A stretch of 64,000 nucleotides of DNA, taken from the NCBI GenBank assembly GCA_038147395.1, contig JAYQTM010000001.1, positions 1,116,001 to 1,180,000 on the forward strand, read 5' to 3'. Positions within the stretch are counted from its first letter, which is position 1; the number at the start of each line of letters is the position of its first letter. Below, piece after piece: positions 26,964 to 35,003 of this stretch. The stretch is from Eutrophovita brisbanensis. Its GTDB lineage: Bacteria > Pseudomonadota > Gammaproteobacteria > Burkholderiales > Eutrophovitaceae. The notes beneath the pieces were generated by a model. That model was not told the DNA's origin, ran no database searches, and saw only the letters and a list, made by a program, of their open reading frames with translations. Position numbers and translations under genes: made by a program.

Positions 26964-27866
26964 ATGACAAAAGAATCAGAGGACAACGCATTCAAGGCCG
27001 GATCGGTCGCTGTGGTGGGGGTTCCAAATGCTGGGAAATCGAGCTTAATTAATGTGCTGCTTGGTGCGAAACTCAGCATTGTTTCCAGAAAAGCGCAAAC
27101 GACGCGACACAAGATTCTTGGCATATACACTGATGATGCGTGTCAAATTACCCTGTTGGATACGCCAGGTTTCCAACTCAGGCATAAATCGATGCTCAAC
27201 AGCACGATGAATCGCTCAGTGTCCAGTAGTCTCACGGAAGTTGATCTCGTATTGTTTGTCATTGAACCTGGGGATATTCAGGACGACGATCGAAAGCTGA
27301 TTCGGATGTTCTCCAGTGACGTGCCCGTCGTTTGTGTGATCAGCAAAATGGATAAGCTCGATTCGCCAAATGATGTATTGCCGTTTATCGATGAATTAAA
27401 GAAGTTGTTCGAGTTTTCCGACATCATTCCAACGAGTGCGAGAAAAAAGTCAGGATTAAAAGAGCTCCTTACATTAATTCGGACACATCTCCCAGCAGGC
27501 TTCCCGACTTACGACGAAGATGCCTTCACTGATAGACCGGAGCGTTTCTTTGCAGCCGAGATTATTCGCGAAAAGTTATTCCATCTCATGGGTGAGGAGA
27601 TCCCCTATGGGGCGACAGTAGAGATTGAGGAGTTCTCTGAGGAAAACGGTTTAAGAAGAATTGGGGCAACGATCGTCGTATCAAAATCGGCTCATAAAGG
27701 CATGATTATCGGAAGTGGTGGCAGTAAATTGAAAACGATTGGCACAAAATCCCGAATTGAAATGGAACAATTTTTTGACGGCAAAGTATTCCTGCGACTC
27801 TGGGTCAAGGTGAAGAAGGGGTGGGTTGACGACAGTCAGTCAATAAAACACTTTGGATACGAATAG
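26964..27866 (+). CDS. era: GTPase Era
   Basis: 300 residues. GTPase domain with G1 GVPNAGKSS, G2 AQTTRHK, G3 DTPG and a G4 reading SKMD instead of the usual NKxD, a conservative but visible departure. A C-terminal KH domain with the GxxG loop (MIIGSGGSKLKTIG) binds the 3' end of 16S rRNA. Era assists 30S maturation. Its stop overlaps the recO start by one base. Confidence 0.95.
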   Translation: MTKESEDNAFKAGSVAVVGVPNAGKSSLINVLLGAKLSIVSRKAQTTRHKILGIYTDDACQITLLDTPGFQLRHKSMLNSTMNRSVSSSLTEVDLVLFVIEPGDIQDDDRKLIRMFSSDVPVVCVISKMDKLDSPNDVLPFIDELKKLFEFSDIIPTSARKKSGLKELLTLIRTHLPAGFPTYDEDAFTDRPERFFAAEIIREKLFHLMGEEIPYGATVEIEEFSEENGLRRIGATIVVSKSAHKGMIIGSGGSKLKTIGTKSRIEMEQFFDGKVFLRLWVKVKKGWVDDSQSIKHFGYE

Positions 27867-28612
27867 TGGCTCAACAATCTCGCATCACCGGAGAGGAAGC
27901 ATTTGTGCTCCACACATATCCGTATCGAGAAACGAGTCTAATCGTGGAGTTATTCACGCGTCAGTTTGGACGAGTCTCCGCGGTTGCTAAAGGAGCAAAG
28001 CGCTCTAGCTCCAATATGAAAACTTCACTCCAAGCGTTTCGGCCACTGCATGTGTCATGGGGAGGAAGATCAGAGCTTAAAACATTGTTCGATGCTGAAT
28101 GGAGAGCTGGAACATTACCGCCAACGGGTAACGCGTTAATGAGTGCGTTTTACATGAACGAGTTGCTACTCAAGCTGCTTATCCGAGAAGACCCGCACGA
28201 GAACTTATTTTCGGTTTATGAAGGAGCGATTAAGGCTCTTGGGGCAAACGCTCCTTCCATTGAAAAAATTCTTCGTCGATTCGAGCGCCAATTATTAACT
28301 GAATTGGGCTACGGTATGACATTAACCCAAGATGTTCGTAACAATGAATCAGTCGTTCCGAACGCTTTGTATACTTATGTCATTGGAAGAGGTGCGGTGC
28401 GCATTAATCAAGGTGATGATGTGGAATTTAAAATCACTGGAAAAGCATTAGTGGATATTGAAAATGATGCATTGGACGATCCCCGAACATTGGCACAATA
28501 TAAAGCCTTAATGCGCCTCGTGATTTCTCATCACCTTGGACGAAAAACCCTGCATACGCGACGCCTGTTTACGGATCTACAAGACGAGCAGCTCATACAT
28601 GACAAAACTTAG
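27866..28612 (+). CDS. recO: DNA repair protein RecO
   Basis: 248 residues starting at GTG 27866, overlapping era by one base. The N-terminal OB-fold segment (GEEAFVLHTYPYRETSLIVEL, then FTRQFGRVSAVAKGAKR) is diagnostic, and the helical C-terminal part has no zinc-binding cysteines, as in many gammaproteobacteria. RecO loads RecA on SSB-covered DNA with RecR. The end overlaps the pdxJ start by 14 bases. Confidence 0.93.
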   Translation: MAQQSRITGEEAFVLHTYPYRETSLIVELFTRQFGRVSAVAKGAKRSSSNMKTSLQAFRPLHVSWGGRSELKTLFDAEWRAGTLPPTGNALMSAFYMNELLLKLLIREDPHENLFSVYEGAIKALGANAPSIEKILRRFERQLLTELGYGMTLTQDVRNNESVVPNALYTYVIGRGAVRINQGDDVEFKITGKALVDIENDALDDPRTLAQYKALMRLVISHHLGRKTLHTRRLFTDLQDEQLIHDKT

Positions 28613-29339
28613 CGTAAATGTAAATAAAATTGCATTACTTCGAAACACCCGTGACCTAGAGCGTCCCAATGTGGTTTATTTCTCTCGATTGGCATTAGAC
28701 GCCGGTGCATCTGGGATCACTGTTCACCCGAGACCAGATGAACGACACATTGTGACTCGTGACGTACTGGCAATTTCAGATTTAATCAGGCAACGGCCTG
28801 GCGTTGAATTTAATATTGAAGGAAATCCATTCCATCAACTGATGGAGTGTGTTCGCGCTGTCAAACCAACGCAGGCAACACTCGTTCCCGATGAGGTCGA
28901 TGCAAGAACATCAGACCATGGATGGGATTTGGCGCGCGACGGGGAGCGACTCAAGACGATCATTGAAGAACTTCACGACCTTGGGGTTCGGGTCAGTTTA
29001 TTTATGGACCCACACACGGAAAATATTTATCGTGCAAAAGATATTGGCGCAGATCGAATCGAGTTGTATACAGAAGGTTATGCAAGGGCGTTTCACTCAG
29101 AGGATCTAGAGTCAGTTGTAGCGCGATATCGAGATGCCGCCGAAGCTGCAGTGGCCTCTGGTTTGGGCGTTAACGCGGGGCATGATTTGAATTTAGAAAA
29201 TCTATCGTATTTTTTAGCTGAAGTACCCAACGTGAAAGAAGTATCCATTGGGCACGCGTTAACCGCTGATGCGTTGGAGTATGGAATGACGGACACCGTG
29301 CAAAAGTATCTGGCGCAAATCAAAGGAGCGAAAGAGTAA
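28599..29339 (+). CDS. pdxJ: Pyridoxine 5'-phosphate synthase
   Basis: 246 residues. The start is ATG 28599, giving MTKLSVNVNKIALLRNTR, the conserved PdxJ N-terminus; an upstream ATG at 28536 is inside recO in another frame. Family blocks are GASGITVHPRPDERHI, FNIEGNP, QATLVPD, GVRVSLFMDP and GADRIELYTE. It condenses 1-deoxyxylulose 5-phosphate with aminoacetone 3-phosphate to make vitamin B6. acpS begins immediately at its stop. Confidence 0.95.
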   Translation: MTKLSVNVNKIALLRNTRDLERPNVVYFSRLALDAGASGITVHPRPDERHIVTRDVLAISDLIRQRPGVEFNIEGNPFHQLMECVRAVKPTQATLVPDEVDARTSDHGWDLARDGERLKTIIEELHDLGVRVSLFMDPHTENIYRAKDIGADRIELYTEGYARAFHSEDLESVVARYRDAAEAAVASGLGVNAGHDLNLENLSYFLAEVPNVKEVSIGHALTADALEYGMTDTVQKYLAQIKGAKE

Positions 29340-29717
29340 ATGATTGCTGGCGTCGGTGTGGATCTACTGGATATCAATCGGGTGAGCACACTTTATGACC
29401 GATATGACACGCGTTTCGTGACTCATCTTCTCACCGACCGTGAACGGGTTGAGTTTGAATCGACTGCCAGAAAAGTTCATTATCTGGCAACTCGTTTTTC
29501 TGGCAAAGAAGCGATTTCCAAAGCGCTTGGCACCGGGCTCAGGGCGCCAATGACGCTACACGCTGTGAGCATATTAAATGACAATGTCGGCAAGCCTTAT
29601 CTCGTGTATTCCGACGATTTGTCATTATTAATGGAAGATCGTGGGATTCAACGGATTCATCTCAGCTTTAGCCATGAAAATCACATGCTGCTCTCCCACG
29701 CCATCGCAGAATCATGA
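29340..29717 (+). CDS. acpS: Holo-[acyl-carrier-protein] synthase
   Basis: 125 residues. GVDLLDINRV holds the metal-binding Asp and SGKEAISKALGTGLRAPMT the metal Glu and catalytic loop. It transfers 4'-phosphopantetheine from CoA to acyl carrier protein. It begins directly after the pdxJ stop, and its own end overlaps nagZ by four bases (ATGA), so translation is coupled along pdxJ-acpS-nagZ. Confidence 0.94.
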   Translation: MIAGVGVDLLDINRVSTLYDRYDTRFVTHLLTDRERVEFESTARKVHYLATRFSGKEAISKALGTGLRAPMTLHAVSILNDNVGKPYLVYSDDLSLLMEDRGIQRIHLSFSHENHMLLSHAIAES

Positions 29718-30679
29718 TCTCTCCTCTAATTGTTGACGTCGCGGGGACAGAGCTGACCCAAGATGACAAGAGGCGAATACGCAGTGTTCTATGTGGTGGG
29801 GTGATTTTATTTTCGAGAAACTATCGAGACCGAGATCAACTGATTCGTCTCATCAAGGAAATACGCAGCGTAAAAACTGACGAGCTACTTATTTGCGTCG
29901 ATCAAGAGGGCGGTCGGGTTCAGCGTTTCAAGCACCAGTTCACAACGCTGCCAGCAATAGCCCGAGTTGGAGATATCTGGGATCGTAATCGTGACCAAGC
30001 GATTGAGGTGGCAAATAAGATTGGGGTCGTTCTTGGGGCTGAGCTTAAGTCAGTTGACGTTGATTTGACGTTCGCTCCAGTCCTAGATCTCAATCAGGTC
30101 AACCAATCCGTTATTGGTGATAGGGCATTCCACTCGAGAAGCGAAGTTGTCATCGAGCTTGCTCGAGCGTTTATGAATGGACTTTGTGATGCGGGAATGC
30201 TTGGCGTGGGTAAACATTTCCCAGGACACGGAGGAGTAAGCGAAGACACGCATCACAACAACGCGATAGATTTAAGAAGCTTCGAGGAAATATCTCAGAT
30301 TGATTTAATGCCATTCGCTGACCTGTCGGGTGAGCTCTTTGGTGTGATGCCCTCGCACGTCATTTATTCCTCGCTCGACTCTCGTTCTGCCTGTTTCTCT
30401 GAATATTGGCTCAAAGACGTGCTGAGGAAGTCGATTGGCTTCAAGGGCTATGTATTTAGTGATGATTTATCCATGAACGCCGCACGTGCCATTCCCAACG
30501 TCGTTGATCGAGTGAGCGCAGCTTTGGACGCAGGCTGCGATTATGCTTTGGTGTGTAATTCACCTGAAGAGCTTGATTTGCTGCTTTCGGAGGAATCGCT
30601 GATTACCCAATCAATGAAAGCTAGAGATGAAATTCCCGAGATTCAACCAGCCGACACCTCGGGTGACAGTGCGCGATGA
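29714..30679 (+). CDS. nagZ: Beta-N-acetylhexosaminidase NagZ, 3' end frameshifted
   Basis: 321 residues as read. Glycoside hydrolase family 3 enzyme of peptidoglycan recycling. CVDQEGGRVQRFK, KHFPGHGGVSEDTHHNNAID (catalytic His) and the nucleophile Asp in FSDDLSMNAAR are present. The C-terminus as read (IQPADTSGDSAR) is not NagZ-like. The +0-mod-3 frame from about 30618 reads on to 30731 and ends in EALKVLRADRLIN, matching the normal NagZ end (compare ALxxLRAAQLID). One base seems to be missing near 30626-30640. The repaired gene would run 29714..30731, almost touching the convergent efp. Confidence 0.93.
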   Translation: MISPLIVDVAGTELTQDDKRRIRSVLCGGVILFSRNYRDRDQLIRLIKEIRSVKTDELLICVDQEGGRVQRFKHQFTTLPAIARVGDIWDRNRDQAIEVANKIGVVLGAELKSVDVDLTFAPVLDLNQVNQSVIGDRAFHSRSEVVIELARAFMNGLCDAGMLGVGKHFPGHGGVSEDTHHNNAIDLRSFEEISQIDLMPFADLSGELFGVMPSHVIYSSLDSRSACFSEYWLKDVLRKSIGFKGYVFSDDLSMNAARAIPNVVDRVSAALDAGCDYALVCNSPEELDLLLSEESLITQSMKARDEIPEIQPADTSGDSAR

Positions 30680-30738
30680 AGAGTACGATGAAGCTCTTAA
30701 AGTGTTAAGAGCCGATCGTCTGATTAACTAGGTGTGCC

Positions 30739-31308
30739 TTAGTTTGAGCGCTCCATATATTCGCCGCTATCGGTGTTCACGCGAATTTTTTCGCCACTCT
30801 CAACAAACTGAGGGACCATCACAGTAATGCCTGTTTCCATTGTGGCAGGCTTGTAAGACCCAGTTGCTGTCGCACCTTTGATGCCTGGCTCCGTGTCGGC
30901 AATTGACAGGACAACTGATGCGGGTAATTCAATACCGATTGGGCGTTCGTTGTGCATATTGACTTTGACGTCCCCGTTAGGCAGAAGATATCCCGCTTGG
31001 CCCTCAAGAAAATCCGCAGGCAAGTTAAGTTGCTCATAACTTTCTTGATCCATGAATACATAGTTATCGCCATCTTGGTACAAGTATTGCATTTCGCGTG
31101 TCTCAACAAACGCTCGTTCGATTTTTTCGTCAGTACGAATCCGTTCATTTCGCTTCGACCCGCCTTCCACATCTTTCATTTCCACCTGCATGAACGCGCC
31201 ACCTCGACCACCAACGTGAACATGGTACGATTTCAAGACTCGCCATACGCGTTTGTCGAGCTCAATTAAATTTCCAACACGAATCTCAGTTGCCAATACT
31301 TTTGCCAC
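30739..31308 (-). CDS. efp: Elongation factor P, Arg at the modification position
   Basis: 189 residues, three beta-barrel domains, normal length. EF-P rescues ribosomes stalled at polyproline. The loop tip that carries the modified Lys34 in E. coli reads HVGGRGGAF, with Arg35 at the equivalent place. The neighbouring residues differ from the EarP-rhamnosylated type (SGRNA) and from the lysylated type (PGKGQ). The rest (MQVEMKDVEGGSKRNERIRT, EYMERSN) recalls alphaproteobacterial EF-Ps. epmA, epmB and earP are not in the window, so the modification state is unknown. Convergent with nagZ and divergent from udgB. Confidence 0.93.
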   Translation of the reverse strand: MAKVLATEIRVGNLIELDKRVWRVLKSYHVHVGGRGGAFMQVEMKDVEGGSKRNERIRTDEKIERAFVETREMQYLYQDGDNYVFMDQESYEQLNLPADFLEGQAGYLLPNGDVKVNMHNERPIGIELPASVVLSIADTEPGIKGATATGSYKPATMETGITVMVPQFVESGEKIRVNTDSGEYMERSN

Positions 31309-31384
31309 GTTTAACCCCAGCGATAATGATCATTAAAGGTCGAATTTTACCGTAATAAATGAGACCTCAGTCGACTAAATCACC

Positions 31385-32032
31385 ATGACTCGATCAAGAC
31401 ATTATTCCTTCACCACAGGGTGTAAAAAGTGCGCTCGCCTCGCGGCATTTTTAAAAACTGTCAAGGAAGAGTTCCCCGATTATTTTGCAAAACCAGTACC
31501 GTCATTCGGAGACCCTGAAGCTCGCTTATTGGTTGTCGGGCTGGCTCCGGGGATGCATGGTGCGAATCGTACCGGTCGGCCATTTACGGGGGATCATGCG
31601 GGTATTTTGCTCTACAAGACTTTGTTTGACACGGGGTTTTCTAATCACCCTGAGTCCCTAGCTGCAGATGATGCATTAACACTCATTAATTGCCGCATTA
31701 CGAACGCAGTTCGTTGTTTGCCGCCACAAAACAAACCGATTGGCGCCGAGGTGAATCACTGTAACAATTATTTATATGAGGAATTGGTTTCGGTGCCCAA
31801 GGGAGGCGTTGTGATCGCCTTGGGCGCGATTGCCCACAATGCCATCGTTTCTGCGCTGAAATTAAAAAAATCGAACTATAAGTTTGGTCATGGCCTAACG
31901 CATCGTTTGACGGATGAATTAACGTTAATCGATAGTTATCACTGCTCTCGGTATAACACCCAAACTAAGCGTTTGACACCTGACATGTTTCTCGATGTCT
32001 TCCAAGAAGCCAAAATTCTGCTCGAGTCGTGA
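31385..32032 (+). CDS. Uracil-DNA glycosylase, family 5 (UdgB)
   Basis: 215 residues. Family 5 motifs are clear: GLAPGMHGANRTGRPFTGD (uracil-binding motif A), INCRITNAVRCLPPQNKP, and a C-terminal SYHCSRYNTQTKRL. Cys pairs near the N-terminus (GCKKC) and in VRC/HCNNY supply the [4Fe-4S] ligands. The enzyme removes uracil and some other deaminated bases from DNA. It overlaps uvrC by one base (TGATG), putting two repair genes in one unit. Family 4/5 enzymes are uncommon in gammaproteobacteria compared with Ung. Confidence 0.85.
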   Translation: MTRSRHYSFTTGCKKCARLAAFLKTVKEEFPDYFAKPVPSFGDPEARLLVVGLAPGMHGANRTGRPFTGDHAGILLYKTLFDTGFSNHPESLAADDALTLINCRITNAVRCLPPQNKPIGAEVNHCNNYLYEELVSVPKGGVVIALGAIAHNAIVSALKLKKSNYKFGHGLTHRLTDELTLIDSYHCSRYNTQTKRLTPDMFLDVFQEAKILLES

Positions 32033-33861
32033 TGACAAATCAGTCAACTCCAACACAAACATTTGATCCGATTGAACGCGCAAAAACGCTGCCGGATCTC
32101 CCCGGTGTTTACAGAATGTTAGGCGAAGAACAAGTCGTTCTTTACGTCGGGAAAGCAGTTAACCTAAAGAAGCGAGTTTCGTCTTACTTTAGATCCGGAG
32201 CGAATCTTTCACCTCGAATTCAGTTGATGGTCAAACAAGTGGTGGATATTGAGACAACAGTCACCCGATCGGAGTCCGAAGCCCTAGTGCTCGAAAACTC
32301 ACTAATCAAATCACTGAAACCAAAGTACAACATTCTCTTTCGTGACGATAAGTCCTATCCCTATATCGTTTTCTCTCGGCATGAGTTTCCAAGGCTATCG
32401 TCTTATCGTGGGATCGTGGATCAAAAGAGTACCTATTTCGGCCCATTTACGAATACCTACGCGGTAAGAGACAGCATTCATTTATTGCAAAAAGTTTTTC
32501 AATTGCGCACCTGTAAAGACAGCGTATTTCACAATCGATCAAGGCCGTGCCTACTGCATCAAATTCAGCGATGTTCGGCTCCTTGTGTGAACAAAATTAC
32601 GACGGAACAATATCTTGCTGACGTAAAAAATGCCTCTTTATTTTTAGATGGAAAAGAAAATGAGGTGATTCAGTTACTCGAGAAGGAGATGGCAAGTCAC
32701 TCGGACCAACTGAATTATGAGGAAGCTGCAGTATATCGGGACCGGATACGTTCACTTTCTCGAGTGCGCGAGACGCAATACGTCACAGGTGGAGCCAATA
32801 AGGATGTGGACGTGATCACGGTTGCTGCAAGAGAGGGCATTATCGGCATTAACTTGACGGTGATTCGCTCTGGTTCGCACCGTGGCGACAAAACATTCTT
32901 TCCAAAAAACGCGTCAACAGATGACGAGGTGGATGCGCTTGAAGCCTTTTTAATGCAGTACTACGAGAGTGGATTGGTGCCGCAAGAGTTATTGATTAAT
33001 CAACACATCAATAAGTCGGTGTTCTTGGAACACTTCAAAACACAATTCGGAAAGTCGGTGCAGATCACAGATAACCCAATCGGCGAACGTCGTATTTGGT
33101 TAAAAATGTCCCAGAAAAATATCGAGATGTCGATTCAGCAACGCTTGCAAGAGAAAGAGACGCAAACTGCGCGTCTCTCAGCGTTACGAGAAGGCCTTGG
33201 GCTTGATGTGTCTGTGAACCGAGTCGAGTGTTTTGATATCAGTCACTCTATGGGAGAGGCGACCGTTGCATCATGTGTCGTTTATGATCGTGGCGCGATG
33301 CAGTCAAGTGAATATCGGCGATTTAACATTGAATCGATCACTCCAGGTGATGATTATGCCGCTATGAATCAGGTGGTCTCACGACGTTATGAGCGGATTG
33401 TTTCTGGGGCCGGGAAACTTCCCGATCTGATCTTGATTGATGGCGGTAAAGGGCAGCTGAGTTCTGCTCTGGCTGCGCTAGATGAGCTGGGTTTGGACGA
33501 TATACCCGTGGTTGGTGTCGCGAAAGGGCCAGAGCGTAAGGCGGGTGAAGAAGAATTGTTGGTAGCGAGAACCGGGGAGGTGATTCAACTGGCTCCCAAT
33601 GATCCGGGATTACATCTCATCCAGCAAATCAGAGATGAATCACATCGATTCGCGATCCAAGGCCATAGAAAACGCCGTGATAAGGCACGAAAACGATCTC
33701 GGCTCGAGGATATTGAGGGAGTCGGAGCAAAACGCCGACAGAGGCTTTTGTCACAATTCGGTGGAGTTCGGGAGGTGGCTGCGGCGAGTATCGAGGAGCT
33801 TGCTAAGGTCGATGGCATCAGTGTTGCTCTTGCAGAGCACATCTATCGACAGTTACATTAA
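32032..33861 (+). CDS. uvrC: Excinuclease ABC subunit C
   Basis: 609 residues from ATG 32032 (a GTG one codon earlier is also possible). The N-terminal GIY-YIG nuclease domain (LPGVYRMLGEEQVVLYVGKA) makes the 3' incision. A UVR motif (LEKEMASHSDQLNYEEAAVYRD) contacts UvrB. The RNase H-like domain (FDISHSMGEATVASCVVYD, LILIDGGKGQLSSA) makes the 5' incision, and tandem helix-hairpin-helix motifs close the protein. pgsA follows after 5 bp, as in E. coli. Confidence 0.96.
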   Translation: MTNQSTPTQTFDPIERAKTLPDLPGVYRMLGEEQVVLYVGKAVNLKKRVSSYFRSGANLSPRIQLMVKQVVDIETTVTRSESEALVLENSLIKSLKPKYNILFRDDKSYPYIVFSRHEFPRLSSYRGIVDQKSTYFGPFTNTYAVRDSIHLLQKVFQLRTCKDSVFHNRSRPCLLHQIQRCSAPCVNKITTEQYLADVKNASLFLDGKENEVIQLLEKEMASHSDQLNYEEAAVYRDRIRSLSRVRETQYVTGGANKDVDVITVAAREGIIGINLTVIRSGSHRGDKTFFPKNASTDDEVDALEAFLMQYYESGLVPQELLINQHINKSVFLEHFKTQFGKSVQITDNPIGERRIWLKMSQKNIEMSIQQRLQEKETQTARLSALREGLGLDVSVNRVECFDISHSMGEATVASCVVYDRGAMQSSEYRRFNIESITPGDDYAAMNQVVSRRYERIVSGAGKLPDLILIDGGKGQLSSALAALDELGLDDIPVVGVAKGPERKAGEEELLVARTGEVIQLAPNDPGLHLIQQIRDESHRFAIQGHRKRRDKARKRSRLEDIEGVGAKRRQRLLSQFGGVREVAAASIEELAKVDGISVALAEHIYRQLH

Positions 33862-33866
33862 CCATT

Positions 33867-34448
33867 ATGTTTTTGTCGGTACCAAATATATTAACTTGGG
33901 GAAGAATTCTCCTCATACCTGTTTTGATCGGTGTCTTTTACGTATCCAATACGGAGCTGACGTTACATGAAAAAAATGGGTTGGCCGCATTCATTTTTTT
34001 ATTAGCGTCCATCACAGATTGGCTCGATGGGTATGTCGCGAGGAAGTTCAATCAAACGTCAAAATTTGGTGCGTTTTTAGATCCTGTTGCTGATAAGCTG
34101 ATGGTGACCACAGCGCTCGTGATTCTTGTGTGGTTGGATCGTGTGGGCATCTTTGTCGCATCGATCATCATTGGTCGTGAGCTGGCCATATCCGCGCTAA
34201 GAGAGTGGATGGCGATTCTTGGTGAGACAAAAGGCGTTGCCGTCTCGTTTATCGGAAAGCTAAAAACAGCAGCTCAGATGATTGCAATTGTGCTTCTTCT
34301 GTATTTCGACCCCATATTCGGGGTCCCTGTCCAAGAGTTAGGTACGGTGTTGATTTACATCGCGACCGTGTTGACTGTTTGGTCCATGTTGTACTATTTG
34401 AAGCGGGCGATGACAGTGATATCCAAGCACGACTCGTCACATAATTAG
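33867..34448 (+). CDS. pgsA: CDP-diacylglycerol-glycerol-3-phosphate 3-phosphatidyltransferase
   Basis: 193 residues with four to six membrane spans. The CDP-alcohol phosphotransferase motif D-x2-DG-x2-AR-x8-G-x3-D-x3-D is exact (TDWLDGYVARKFN, then GAFLDPVADK). It makes phosphatidylglycerophosphate, the committed step to phosphatidylglycerol and cardiolipin. Located between uvrC and the tRNA-Gly/Cys/Leu cluster, the standard gammaproteobacterial order. Confidence 0.95.
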   Translation: MFLSVPNILTWGRILLIPVLIGVFYVSNTELTLHEKNGLAAFIFLLASITDWLDGYVARKFNQTSKFGAFLDPVADKLMVTTALVILVWLDRVGIFVASIIIGRELAISALREWMAILGETKGVAVSFIGKLKTAAQMIAIVLLLYFDPIFGVPVQELGTVLIYIATVLTVWSMLYYLKRAMTVISKHDSSHN

Positions 34449-34472
34449 CGCTCGCGCATTGGTCGAGACCTG

Positions 34473-34481
34473 TGCTAGAAT
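34473..34481 (+). promoter_or_regulatory. Extended -10 promoter of the tRNA-Gly cluster
   Basis: TGC plus TAGAAT (34476-34481), 12 bases before tRNA-Gly. No clear -35 hexamer at the right distance, so it relies on the extended -10. Same layout as at tRNA-Pro. Confidence 0.5.
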
Positions 34482-34493
34482 CTCGACCTCGAT

Positions 34494-34569
34494 GCGGGAA
34501 TAGCTCAGCTGGTAGAGCGCAACCTTGCCAAGGTTGAGGTCGCGAGTTCGAACCTCGTTTCCCGCTCCA
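34494..34569 (+). tRNA. tRNA-Gly (anticodon GCC)
   Basis: 76 bases. Acceptor GCGGGAA pairs with TTCCCGC, followed by TCCA (CCA encoded). The anticodon loop CTTGCCAAG gives GCC at 34527-34529, and the T arm contains GTTCGAA. Nearly identical to E. coli glyV-type genes. Reads GGC and GGU. Confidence 0.98.
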
Positions 34570-34578
34570 GATTCCACT

Positions 34579-34632
34579 AGGAAAATGGAATTGACTGGCC
34601 TCTCAATGCCAAGCTTCCGTTTTCCTTTTTTG
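34579..34632 (+). terminator. Hairpin with T tail after tRNA-Gly
   Basis: AGGAAAATGGAA at 34579-34590 pairs with TTCCGTTTTCCT at 34615-34626 (one G-T pair) around a 24-base loop, then a T run. It could end or attenuate transcription between tRNA-Gly and tRNA-Cys. Confidence 0.6.
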
Positions 34633-34690
34633 TTTTTAGGGGGTGACCTCATCTAGGTCATCTCTTAAAAGTGAAGCGTCGCAGTATTTT

Positions 34691-34764
34691 GGCGGGATGG
34701 CAGAGTGGTTATGCAGCGGCCTGCAAAGCCGTGGACGCCGGTTCGATTCCGACTCCCGCCTCCA
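34691..34764 (+). tRNA. tRNA-Cys (anticodon GCA)
   Basis: 74 bases. Acceptor GGCGGGA pairs with TCCCGCC before TCCA (CCA encoded). The anticodon loop CTGCAAA has GCA at 34723-34725. Reads UGC and UGU. Confidence 0.97.
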
Positions 34765-34788
34765 AACGCTTCTAAGGCTGTGTGGTGC

Positions 34789-34876
34789 GCCCGGGTGGCG
34801 AAATTGGTAGACGCACGGGACTTAAAATCCCGGGCCCCTTAAAGGCGTGCCGGTTCGATTCCGGCCCTGGGCACCA
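34789..34876 (+). tRNA. tRNA-Leu (anticodon TAA)
   Basis: 88 bases, class II with a long variable arm. Acceptor GCCCGGG pairs with CCTGGGC before ACCA (CCA encoded). The anticodon stem CGGGA/TCCCG encloses CTTAAAA, giving TAA at 34823-34825. Reads UUA and UUG. Confidence 0.97.
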
Positions 34877-35003
34877 ACGCTGAAGGCCTTTTGTGCGGCG
34901 CACGATACGCGCCGCTGGATTGTCTGCCCCAACTCGATTATCCTTATTCCAAAAAGATGACGAGGCTCATAAAAAGCCTCGCGGTATAAAAATGGGGGAG
35001 AGG

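Noticed and set aside
27290..27360. Era G4 motif SKMD read as loss of function
   Set aside because: Ser for Asn at this place is a mild change, the rest of the GTPase and KH domains are intact, and era is usually essential.
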